64,000 bases of DNA from Calditrichota bacterium (GTDB lineage Bacteria > Calditrichota > Calditrichia > Calditrichales > J004). A program made the translations under genes and the position numbers. Below, in pieces: positions 28,006-35,520 of the stretch. The notes beneath the pieces are model-generated. The model saw only the letters and a list, made by a program, of their open reading frames with translations, did no database searches and was not told the origin of the DNA. The first letter of the stretch is position 1; every line of letters starts with the position of its first letter. The stretch is taken from the NCBI GenBank assembly GCA_013112635.1, contig JABFGF010000002.1, positions 124,001-188,000 of the forward strand, in the 5' to 3' direction.

Positions 28006-28134
28006 AAAACTTATTAATCCTACAAAATCTTTCAGTTAAGCTAAAAAGGCGAATTCAAATTTACAAACAAAGTATACACAAAATATTGCTTACCCAAAAG
28101 CACAATTTTTAAGATTTGAAAGTATACTTTGAAC

Positions 28135-28773
28135 TCAAACAAACTTAAATATCATCCAAAAATGTGCAAAACTACCAAACATTATAAACACATGAAAAAT
28201 CTCGTGAAAGCCGAAGAACCCTGGCATTGGATCAGGTTTTTTTAAAGCGTAGATTATCGCCCCGGTTGTATAAAACAATCCTCCTATAAACATCCAAACC
28301 AATCCACTAAATTCTATCGCCTGAGAAAGCGGCCAAATGCCAATTATAATAATCCAACCCATTGCCAGATAAATTGCCGTATATAATTTTCTCGGAGCAT
28401 TGAGCCAGAAAATTTTTAAAAACAGGCCTGCAATAGTCAAACCCCAAACCGTTCCAAATATTGACCAGCCCCAACCACCACGTAATGAAATAAGACAAAT
28501 AGGTGTATATGATGCAGCAATAAATACAAAAATCATTACATGATCAATCTTACGAAAAAGCTCCAGCTTTTTACCGGAAATGGGCAACCAGTGATACAGA
28601 GTACTGGCGGTATAAAGCAAAATCATTGCCCCGCCAAAAATGGAAAATGAAAGGGTGTGCCAAATTGTTGAGGCATCTCCATGTACCAACAAAACAATGA
28701 GGCCGGTAACGGCAAGTAATATTCCAATAAAATGTGTTAGGCCATTCATCGGTTCACGGAAAATTTTATTCAC
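28135..28773 (-). CDS. Hemolysin III / PAQR-type membrane protein, GTG start
   Basis: 212 residues with seven hydrophobic segments. Family hallmarks are REPMNGLTHFIGILLA at the N-terminus, YTASTLYHWLP, FRKIDHVMIFVFIAASYTPI and FHEIFHVFIMFGSFAHF with the conserved histidines expected to bind zinc. The first codon is GTG with GGGATATTAAA upstream. The name is historical; the PAQR fold suggests hydrolase or lipid-related activity rather than haemolysis. Confidence 0.93.
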   Translation of the reverse strand: MNKIFREPMNGLTHFIGILLAVTGLIVLLVHGDASTIWHTLSFSIFGGAMILLYTASTLYHWLPISGKKLELFRKIDHVMIFVFIAASYTPICLISLRGGWGWSIFGTVWGLTIAGLFLKIFWLNAPRKLYTAIYLAMGWIIIIGIWPLSQAIEFSGLVWMFIGGLFYTTGAIIYALKKPDPMPGFFGFHEIFHVFIMFGSFAHFWMIFKFV

Positions 28774-28850
28774 TTTAATATCCCATCAGTTTAAACTAAA
28801 AACGGAGAGCACAAAGTGCTTCTCCGTTATCTATTCTTCTACAAAAAAAA

Positions 28851-29267
28851 TTATGCTTTCTTAGCAGGGGCTGGTTTAGAATCTAATTTTTTTGCCAGGA
28901 CTGCAACGATTTCAGTTAGCTTATCAACCTTTTCGGTTAACTCGTGCATTTCTTTGTGAGAAGCAACACCAACTTTTTCGAAAGCTGTTGTCATTGCATC
29001 TTCAACATAAGAAAGCACATTTGGTAATTCATCAAACTTGGCTTTGGCTTTTTTCTCAAGTTTTTCACCTTTTCCTTCAAGTTCTTCACCTTTTTCTTTC
29101 AATTTGTTGAAAAACTCTTCGCCTTTTCCTTCCAGCTCTTTGCTCTGATCTTTTACTTTATTGAAAAGAGCTTCGCCTTCTTCTTCGATCATTGAAAATG
29201 CGCCAAGACCAGCCAACCAAATTTCTCTTGCTTTGTCTGATACTTTACTTCCATTTACTGCTGCCAT
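28851..29267 (-). CDS. Phasin-family polyester-granule protein
   Basis: 138 residues. The N-terminal AREIWLAGLGAFSMIEEEGE is diagnostic for PhaF/PhaI-type phasins, followed by a highly charged helix with KGEEFFNKLKEKGEELEGKG repeats, a central amphipathic helix, a leucine-zipper-like HELTEKVDKLTEIVAVLAKK, and an Ala/Pro/Lys tail. Phasins coat polyhydroxyalkanoate (PHA) granules. AGGAG precedes the ATG; a TATAAT lies about 20 bases upstream, so it may have its own promoter in addition to read-through from phaR. No PHA synthase is in the window. Confidence 0.85.
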   Translation of the reverse strand: MAAVNGSKVSDKAREIWLAGLGAFSMIEEEGEALFNKVKDQSKELEGKGEEFFNKLKEKGEELEGKGEKLEKKAKAKFDELPNVLSYVEDAMTTAFEKVGVASHKEMHELTEKVDKLTEIVAVLAKKLDSKPAPAKKA

Positions 29268-29325
29268 GATATTTCTCCTATTAAAATTATACTTTTGTTA
29301 AATTTTCCTTTATGTGCCTGAAATG

Positions 29326-29751
29326 TCAGGCTCCTTTTTCGTTTGCTTTTTTACTAAATGAATCGATTGCCTTTTCAAGTGATTCAATACGATCTTTAAG
29401 TTCGCCCATATCACTTTTTTTATTTTTATCAAAAATTTTGGTTAATGAATCCGGCATTAAATGATCAATACTATCTCGAACCTGCTTAATTCCATCATCA
29501 ATCATATTATTACCCCAGCGGATTACATCGTGCAACATTTCATTAGAAAGCGGGTTGCGTCCTTTTTTACCTTCTTCAAAAATTACCTGGGTTAATGTAT
29601 GCGTTGTAATATCTTTTCCTGTAACATTATCCAAAACTTGAATGTCTTCACCATTTCGGATCAATTCTGCAATTGCTTCCAGAGAAATATAGGTGCGTTT
29701 TTCAGTATCATACATTTTTCGATTTTCATACCGCTTAATAACTCGTGCCAT
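29326..29751 (-). CDS. phaR: PHA synthesis repressor PhaR
   Basis: 141 residues when started at MARVIKRYENRKMYD, which has AAAGGAAAAA directly before it; the 20 upstream in-frame residues lie in the promoter. The block KRYENRKMYDTEKRTYISLE is the signature of the PhaR DNA-binding domain, followed by the accumulation-regulator domain (TQVIFEEGKKG, LHDVIRWGNNMIDDG) and a coiled coil (MGELKDRIESLEKAIDSF). PhaR binds PHA granules and DNA and represses phasin genes and itself. A promoter with an inverted repeat stands directly upstream. Confidence 0.93.
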   Translation of the reverse strand: MARVIKRYENRKMYDTEKRTYISLEAIAELIRNGEDIQVLDNVTGKDITTHTLTQVIFEEGKKGRNPLSNEMLHDVIRWGNNMIDDGIKQVRDSIDHLMPDSLTKIFDKNKKSDMGELKDRIESLEKAIDSFSKKANEKGA

Positions 29752-29782
29752 TTTTTTCCTTTTTGTTGTATTGCCTGAGAAG

Positions 29783-29832
29783 AATATAACACGCTGCGTC
29801 AAACATGTCAACTATTTTTGACACGGTGTGTT
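29783..29832 (-). promoter_or_regulatory. phaR promoter with overlapping inverted-repeat operator
   Basis: On the minus strand, TTGACA (29811-29806), exactly 17 bases, then TATATT (29788-29783) forms a near-consensus sigma-70 promoter about 30 bases before the phaR ATG. Two 17-base arms, 29788-29804 and 29816-29832, are inverted copies at 13 of 17 positions. One arm occupies the spacer and the other lies just upstream of the -35, a layout suited to repression. CTGCGTCA in the first arm recurs at 29933-29940. PhaR as the binding protein is inferred from known autoregulation. Confidence 0.72.
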
Positions 29833-30091
29833 ATTTTTAATATTGATTAATTAATTCTAAATTTTAACCGTTGATTTTTTTGAACTTAGGCAGGTTTACT
29901 TTTTTACACATTGCGTAATACTTTATGGAATACTGCGTCATTTTCTTTATTTCGCCAAATACTTCGACTTCTACAAAAGCTAATCTTCAATAAAAGTTCA
30001 GGCGTTTTTCATTTGGTTTTCCTCTTGTTTTATACACCGGAAATAATTATTCTATTCTATCGCTTCTTTTTCACCATCCCTGGAAAACATT
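29833..30091. other. Intergenic region between divergent phaR and acyltransferase
   Basis: With the promoter above, this completes a gap of about 340 bases. It must hold the acyltransferase promoter. The only notable element is CTGCGTCA at 29933-29940, a second copy of the octamer in the phaR operator, with TTGCGTAAT nearby. No gene or terminator is seen. Confidence 0.4.
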
Positions 30092-31222
30092 ATGGCAAAG
30101 AAAGCTCCTATTACCAAAGAGCAAATCGAGAATAATAAACACATTTATTACGAGGTTTTTAACGCGCATTATGCAGATGGCCTTGTAAGAAACTTGTTAG
30201 AGAATATGGACAACCTGTATTTTCGCTCGCGCTTTATCGGCTTTGAAGATTACCCGGAAAGAAATAATGGGGACCGTCCTTTACTATTTGCCAGTAATCA
30301 TTCCGGTATGGCTTTTCCTTGGGATGCTATAATGTTTACATCCGGAATTTACCGTCTTAATAATTATCAAATGAAAAACTCTGTAAGGGCTTTAACAGCA
30401 CCAATGCTCTCAGAATCTACATTAATGAATCCTTTCTTGGTGCCTGATTTCTGGAAAAAGGCCGGAGGAGTTGATGCCACATTTCTAAATTTTGAAACGA
30501 TGATGCATTATAAAGAAGCCAATCTGATGATGTATCCTGAGGGCGTTCCCGGTATAGGGAAAGGTTTCCCAAGAAGGTATCAGCTTCAGCGGTTTGCCAC
30601 TTCATTTGTACGGATAAGCATCAAATACAAAACTGATGTAATTCCCATATCAACTGTAAATGGCGAATACATAAATCCATATGCATTAAAATCTGAGCTT
30701 CTTAATAAAATATCGCGCCTTATTGGTATTCCTTTTATTCCAATTGGAATTATGACTTTATTAATCCCATTTCAACCATGGCTATTTTATTTTGGCTTCC
30801 CTGCAAAACTTGTGTTTGTAAAGGGAAAAAGAATTAAACCTTATGAAATGATTGATAAACCATACGAGGAAATTACTGATGAAGAGTTCCGTGAAATTGC
30901 TGACAAAATAAAAAGCCAAATGCAAATGGAGCTTACTGATGCCGTTGAGAAATATGGCAAAATCCATTATAAACCAGCGGAACTTCTCTCGCTATGGGCA
31001 AAAAACGTAAAAAAATTTCCATACTTTTTGCCATGCTGCTGGGCATCTATTTTTTCGGAATATGATCTGCTCTTTAAAGCTAAAGGAAAGATTGAGGCTT
31101 TTAAACTACGTTTTATAAGTATAATTACAATTATTAAACACAACCCACTTGTAATAGCTTTTTTTATACCGCTTTTAGGCTGGATCCCGATTTTAATTCG
31201 TGGGATGAAAAAACCAAAATAA
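30092..31222 (+). CDS. PlsC-type glycerolipid acyltransferase
   Basis: 376 residues. The acyltransferase motif I is SNHSGMAFPWDA (Asn69, His70, Asp78), a longer spacing than classical HX4D, and the motif III-like MMYPEGVPG has Glu150. RRYQLQRFATSFVRISIKYK fits the substrate-binding region, and GWIPILIRG near the C-terminus is a membrane segment. It resembles lysophospholipid acyltransferase relatives found near phasin and GMC genes, possibly for phospholipid or storage lipid synthesis. GGAAAACATT precedes the ATG. Divergent from phaR. Confidence 0.85.
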   Translation: MAKKAPITKEQIENNKHIYYEVFNAHYADGLVRNLLENMDNLYFRSRFIGFEDYPERNNGDRPLLFASNHSGMAFPWDAIMFTSGIYRLNNYQMKNSVRALTAPMLSESTLMNPFLVPDFWKKAGGVDATFLNFETMMHYKEANLMMYPEGVPGIGKGFPRRYQLQRFATSFVRISIKYKTDVIPISTVNGEYINPYALKSELLNKISRLIGIPFIPIGIMTLLIPFQPWLFYFGFPAKLVFVKGKRIKPYEMIDKPYEEITDEEFREIADKIKSQMQMELTDAVEKYGKIHYKPAELLSLWAKNVKKFPYFLPCCWASIFSEYDLLFKAKGKIEAFKLRFISIITIIKHNPLVIAFFIPLLGWIPILIRGMKKPK

Positions 31223-31408
31223 CTACTCTTTTTCTATCACAATAGAGGCTTTTATATTTTTTGTCATAAACACTTCTTCAAGCTGCTTGACTATCGTTTC
31301 TTCCACTTTGCGTTCCACATCAACTACAAAAGGTGCTACTTTTGAAACAAGCCAGTTTTTTTCCTGCTCAACAATTTCATGTATATTATGAATTTTAATT
31401 TTGATCAT
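31223..31408 (-). CDS. Small hypothetical protein (61 aa) in the GMC operon
   Basis: 61 residues, predicted mostly helical with a beta-like start and end (IKIKIHNIHEIVEQEKNWLV ... IKASIVIEKE). It follows the GMC oxidoreductase stop by 17 bases and has GGATGGAAA before its ATG, which supports it as a genuine last gene of that operon. Its stop directly abuts the convergent acyltransferase stop. No family recognised. Confidence 0.6.
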   Translation of the reverse strand: MIKIKIHNIHEIVEQEKNWLVSKVAPFVVDVERKVEETIVKQLEEVFMTKNIKASIVIEKE

Positions 31409-31425
31409 TTTCCATCCATGATTAT

Positions 31426-33036
31426 TTAATTTACAAGTTCCTCTTTAAGCAAAGCAGCTTTACTTTCTTTATCAGGAATTTTACTCATTGCGCGTTCAGA
31501 CAGGGCCAGAATTGTTAAAGACGGATTTACACCTGGATTTGCTGAAATAGCTGAACCATCACAGATGTACATATTTTCGTATCCAAAAACTTGATTATTT
31601 TTATCTATCACACCTTCCGATTTATCTTTGCCCATTACCGCGCCACCCAAAATATGAGCGGTTGTTGGAATACCAAGCATCGTTTCAGTTAATAAAGATG
31701 TTGCTTTGCCGTTTACAATTTTTGCATATTTATGGGCAAGGTCTTCTGCCTCGGGTATAAATGATGTTGGTCTTTTTCCTGTTGTAAGGGAGGTCTTGAC
31801 ACCAAACAGGCCTTTAGAAAAACGCAGTGTACTGTTAATGGTTTGCATAAAAAGCAGGATTTGTGTGTGCTTAGCCCAATCGGATACAAAATAAGCACGA
31901 AGGTTATCCCACGGATGCAGAATGTAATCCTTGGCTATTTTAAATAGGCGTGTAAAAATAGAATCCCCAAAAACCAAAGGGGTCATCAAAACCCGCCAAA
32001 AACCAGACCCTGCCGGATAGCGAACCGGCTCCAAATGGCTATGGTCATCTGTATGAACGATGGAGCCGATAGCCACCCCTTCGGAGAAAACATTTTTCTT
32101 GTCAAAAGTTGTAATTCCAATCAAACTCTCAGAATTTGTCCTAATATCCATACCAAGATGACCGGACAAATCTGGCAATGATTTTTTCTTTAATCCAAGC
32201 AAAAGTTTTATCGTACCCAAAGCTCCACCTGCAAAAATCACATTTCGGGTTTTAAAAGTTCCCTTCTTCTTAAATAATTTTGTCGATGATTTCCATTCAA
32301 CATTGTAGCCAGATTCTCCATTGCTTCCATTAATAGGTTTTACATCATGAACTAAAGATTCTGCTTGAATTTCTGCTCCGTTTTTTTGAGCAAAATATAA
32401 ATAATTCTTATCGAGAGTATTTTTGGCATTAAAGCGGCAGCCTATCATACAACCTGCACATAAAGTACAGCCTGCCCTTTCCGGCCCGTCTCCATCAAAA
32501 TATGGATCGGGAACAGTTACTTCCGGTTCACCAAAAAACACAGCCACATTGGTCCGGGAATATGTTTCGCTTTTACCAATTTCATCTGCCAGTTCCTGTA
32601 AAGCCAGATCACCTCTTTTTAGCTCAGGGTTTTCTACTGCTCCCATCATTTTTAGAGCTGTTTTATAGAATGGCATCAACTCAGTTTCCCAATCAGCCAA
32701 ATGTGCCCATGTATCACTTTTGAAAAATGCAGATTTTGGTACAGGCAAAGTGTTTGCGTAAACCAACGAACCACCGCCTACACCAACACCAGATAAGGTT
32801 GCAACATGCCGAAAAAAAGTAATTTTGAAAAAACCATAAAACTTTACAAAAGGCATCCATAACCAGCGTTTAAGGTTCCAATTGCTTTTTGGGAAATCTT
32901 CCGCTTTATACCATTTGCCTTTTTCAATCACTAAAACTTTATAACCTTTTTCAGAAAGTCTAAGTGCCGATACCGATCCACCAAAACCTGAACCAACAAT
33001 TATAAAATCATAGTCATATTTTTGTGAGGCGCTCAT
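31426..33036 (-). CDS. GMC-family oxidoreductase, cholesterol-oxidase-like
   Basis: 536 residues. The FAD dinucleotide motif is FIIVGSGFGGSVSALRLSEK (15-20 GxGxxG). A cysteine cluster with Cys190, Cys193, Cys196 and Cys200 precedes RFNAKNTLDKNYLYFAQ; this C..C..C...C plus AKNTL-NYL block is characteristic of ChoD-type cholesterol/sterol oxidases of the GMC superfamily. The C-terminal part has AHILGGAVMG and ANPGVNPSLTILALSERAM with the expected His and Asn. AGGATAGGAAA precedes the ATG. The substrate is probably a hydrophobic alcohol; sterol is only a suggestion. Confidence 0.87.
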   Translation of the reverse strand: MSASQKYDYDFIIVGSGFGGSVSALRLSEKGYKVLVIEKGKWYKAEDFPKSNWNLKRWLWMPFVKFYGFFKITFFRHVATLSGVGVGGGSLVYANTLPVPKSAFFKSDTWAHLADWETELMPFYKTALKMMGAVENPELKRGDLALQELADEIGKSETYSRTNVAVFFGEPEVTVPDPYFDGDGPERAGCTLCAGCMIGCRFNAKNTLDKNYLYFAQKNGAEIQAESLVHDVKPINGSNGESGYNVEWKSSTKLFKKKGTFKTRNVIFAGGALGTIKLLLGLKKKSLPDLSGHLGMDIRTNSESLIGITTFDKKNVFSEGVAIGSIVHTDDHSHLEPVRYPAGSGFWRVLMTPLVFGDSIFTRLFKIAKDYILHPWDNLRAYFVSDWAKHTQILLFMQTINSTLRFSKGLFGVKTSLTTGKRPTSFIPEAEDLAHKYAKIVNGKATSLLTETMLGIPTTAHILGGAVMGKDKSEGVIDKNNQVFGYENMYICDGSAISANPGVNPSLTILALSERAMSKIPDKESKAALLKEELVN

Positions 33037-33114
33037 TTTCCTATCCTTAATTATAGCTAGATATGTGTAGCGAAGTTAATGGTTGAAACTGGCTAAAACA
33101 ATCTTTTTAGAAAT

Positions 33115-33819
33115 TCATTTTGCCGGATTTCCCATACTGAATAAAGAATTGTTCAGCTCATTTTCCTTTTGGAAAATTGCATCCGTAAATGGTTTTATGT
33201 CGCTCACCTTATGAAACGCCTGGTAACCATCATATAAAAAATTCATAATCTTGCCAATACCAAGCAATTCGGTAAAAGAATGCAATGCAGTAAGTGAAGC
33301 GCCAATCATCCAAACATGGCTTAACTTAAATACCTGCTGTGTAGCATTGATCATTAGCTCAATCTGGTAACAGCGTTGTTTATAGTTATCACACTTTTTA
33401 TAAGCAACAGCATATACCTCAGAATCAAGATCATATATTCCCAGTTTTAATAATTGTTTTGTAAGTAATTCATCCATTTCATCGGACAAGTCATTTAGCT
33501 CGATTACGTTTTCAACAGCTTTAACAATATCTTTTCTTAAAAAAGGGTGTGATTTATTAAACAGGGTTTTGATACTGTCGTTTCGGAAACCAAAATCCTG
33601 GGGGCCATATATTTGATTGAAAAAAAAGGAAGTCAATTCTTTAAATTCAGAAGAATTTGAAAAATCAGAATAGGTGTTTTTTATTCTATTTAGCTGATAA
33701 CTTTGCAAAGCTGATTTTAATTGAAGAAAATTTGGTTCGATTTTCAAATCATCCATATGCAACAAATCGGGTATTCTATTTTTATCAAAATGTTTAGCGG
33801 TTTCTCCCATACTGCTCAT
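33115..33819 (-). CDS. Helical protein of unknown function in the HMG-CoA reductase operon
   Basis: About 234 residues from MSSMGETAKHF; the frame is open upstream but overlaps the HMG-CoA reductase gene. An ATG at 33810 is also possible; neither has a strong Shine-Dalgarno. The gene overlaps the reductase end by about 26 bases, implying translational coupling. The protein appears mainly alpha-helical, with FFFNQIYGPQDFGFRNDSIK as its most distinctive block and a conserved-looking core HVWMIGASLTALHSF. I do not recognise a function. Confidence 0.72.
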   Translation of the reverse strand: MSSMGETAKHFDKNRIPDLLHMDDLKIEPNFLQLKSALQSYQLNRIKNTYSDFSNSSEFKELTSFFFNQIYGPQDFGFRNDSIKTLFNKSHPFLRKDIVKAVENVIELNDLSDEMDELLTKQLLKLGIYDLDSEVYAVAYKKCDNYKQRCYQIELMINATQQVFKLSHVWMIGASLTALHSFTELLGIGKIMNFLYDGYQAFHKVSDIKPFTDAIFQKENELNNSLFSMGNPAK

Positions 33820-35338
33820 GGCTGGAAACCCAATCCAACGATGAGATTGCCGAAGCAAGTGAAATTTCACCGGCTAAAACAACACCGGCAACAATTTCGG
33901 CAAATTTATTAACAGTGCCGCGTCCCGTACAACCTAACAAATCCAGACATTCCCTCTGTGTTGCCAAATGGGTTCCACCACCATGTGTAGCAACAATCAA
34001 AGATGGGATTGTAATTGAAATATAAAGATCCTTTTCATCTGTTAATTCTGTGTAGATGACACCGGCTGAGCTTTCAGATACGTTGGCTACATCCTGACCA
34101 GTGGCGATAAACATAGCAGTTATTCCATTGGCCGAATGCAGGCCATTATTGTTTGCCCCGGAAAGAAAAGAACCTACATTTGAAATATTTGCATGATGTG
34201 CCAATCCTTCCGGTTTTACACGCATTTGTTGGATTAAAACATCCCTGGGAATGGTAACTTCTGCTGTCACCCTTTTTCCTCGGGTGCGCATAATATTTAT
34301 TTGGGAAGCTTTTTTATCAGTCGCAAAATTTGATTCTAAAAAGAAATGATCAATGGTTTTATTGTGTTCCATAATCCAGCTACAAGCAGCGAATGTTGCA
34401 CGGCCAACCATATTTTGCCCGGCTGCATCGCCTGTAGAAAAGTTAAAACGAAGGTAAGCAAATTTATTAGCCAGATAGTGTTGTATATAAAGCAATTTAG
34501 CCACGCTTGATGTCGCTTCTGCCTCTTCACGAATCTTATCCATATTCTCATCTATCCAGGTCACAAATTCCCTGGCACCACGAGCATCATCAAAAACAAA
34601 AACAGGCGCTCGTTGCATGGCATCACCAACAACCGAACAGCGTACTCCACCGGACAAATTCAATACTTTTATTCCACGATTATAGGAGGCCACCAATGTT
34701 CCTTCGGCAGTGGCCATAGGAATTAAAAAATCACCTTTGGCATGTTCCCCATCCATCATAAGCGGACCTGCAAATCCAATTGGGACTTGTGCTACACCTG
34801 TAAAATGTTCACAATTTCCCTGGGTAATATGCGGATCAAAAGAATAATGGCGTATATGATTTAATTTAGATCCGGTAAATTCTTCTACAAAATTTTGACG
34901 TTTCTCTATAATCTCATCGTTATAATCATCTTCATTATCACGTGGTAAACGAATGATATGTTCGGTAGGTTCAGATACAGAATCTTTCACATCAATTTTA
35001 AGTTTGTCACCAAAAGGATCAGCCGCAAAAATAATTTCAATTGTATGTTTTCCATGATCCAGTTCATCTGTTGAAATATGGAAATTTAAAATAGTTTTTA
35101 ACGGAAAATTCAATGTCGAGTCTTTGGCAATACTTTTTGCTTCAAACAAATCGCCATCATTTACATCCATTTTAATTTTATCTATGGGAATACTTTTCCC
35201 ATTAATTTCCAAAGATGTTAACCCTGTTATACTAGCATCACTTAACCGGTTTTTTATTGAAAACTGAATACCGCTGTTTCCATTTTGTAAACTTCCAAAT
35301 GTATACAAACGTTTTAAAAGAAGGCTAGGTATTTTCAT
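33794..35338 (-). CDS. HMG-CoA reductase with an N-terminal beta-sandwich extension
   Basis: 514 residues. The catalytic domain (~130-514) retains the active-site residues: Glu177 (CEHFTGVAQVPIGFAGPL), Lys343 region (DKKASQINI), Asp304 (GDAAGQNM) and His507 (WVSSHEQYGRNR), with THGGGTHLATQ near the end. It makes mevalonate or consumes it. Residues 1-125 are an extra domain predicted as beta strands (IQFSIKNRLSDASITGLTSL; GKHTIEIIFAAD) that reminds me of the DUF6379/C-glycoside-deglycosidase beta-subunit fold; this is tentative. GGAGACATTCA precedes the ATG. First gene of a four-gene operon. Confidence 0.9.
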   Translation of the reverse strand: MKIPSLLLKRLYTFGSLQNGNSGIQFSIKNRLSDASITGLTSLEINGKSIPIDKIKMDVNDGDLFEAKSIAKDSTLNFPLKTILNFHISTDELDHGKHTIEIIFAADPFGDKLKIDVKDSVSEPTEHIIRLPRDNEDDYNDEIIEKRQNFVEEFTGSKLNHIRHYSFDPHITQGNCEHFTGVAQVPIGFAGPLMMDGEHAKGDFLIPMATAEGTLVASYNRGIKVLNLSGGVRCSVVGDAMQRAPVFVFDDARGAREFVTWIDENMDKIREEAEATSSVAKLLYIQHYLANKFAYLRFNFSTGDAAGQNMVGRATFAACSWIMEHNKTIDHFFLESNFATDKKASQINIMRTRGKRVTAEVTIPRDVLIQQMRVKPEGLAHHANISNVGSFLSGANNNGLHSANGITAMFIATGQDVANVSESSAGVIYTELTDEKDLYISITIPSLIVATHGGGTHLATQRECLDLLGCTGRGTVNKFAEIVAGVVLAGEISLASAISSLDWVSSHEQYGRNR

Positions 35339-35463
35339 TGAATGTCTCCAATATTAAAAGTTATTGTGTGGTGGGAATAATAAAGATATAAAAAAAACAA
35401 GGGTTTGCAAATAGAAGAAAGTGATTTTTCTAATTTTTAGGTCAAACGTATCTTAAAATGTAA

Positions 35464-35499
35464 AGCGCCGGAAAAAATCCATATATATTTCCCGGCGCT
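35464..35499 (-). terminator. Hairpin downstream of the beta-helix gene
   Basis: An 8-bp perfect stem AGCGCCGG / CCGGCGCT, extended by A/T pairs, lies 22-57 bases after the stop of the 35521 gene. On that strand it is followed by TTACATTTT. A good terminator candidate. Confidence 0.8.
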
Positions 35500-35520
35500 G
35501 GGGGGAGGTGTCGATTAATA

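Noticed and set aside
28990-29130. KEKGEELEGKGE-like repeats in the phasin as a DNA repeat or array
   Set aside because: They are degenerate heptad-like protein repeats typical of phasins, not a nucleotide repeat array.
29316-29331. GCCTGA-AATG-TCAGGC hairpin at the phaR stop as a terminator before the phasin gene
   Set aside because: Only six pairs and no T-run on the transcribed strand; more likely at most a weak attenuator.
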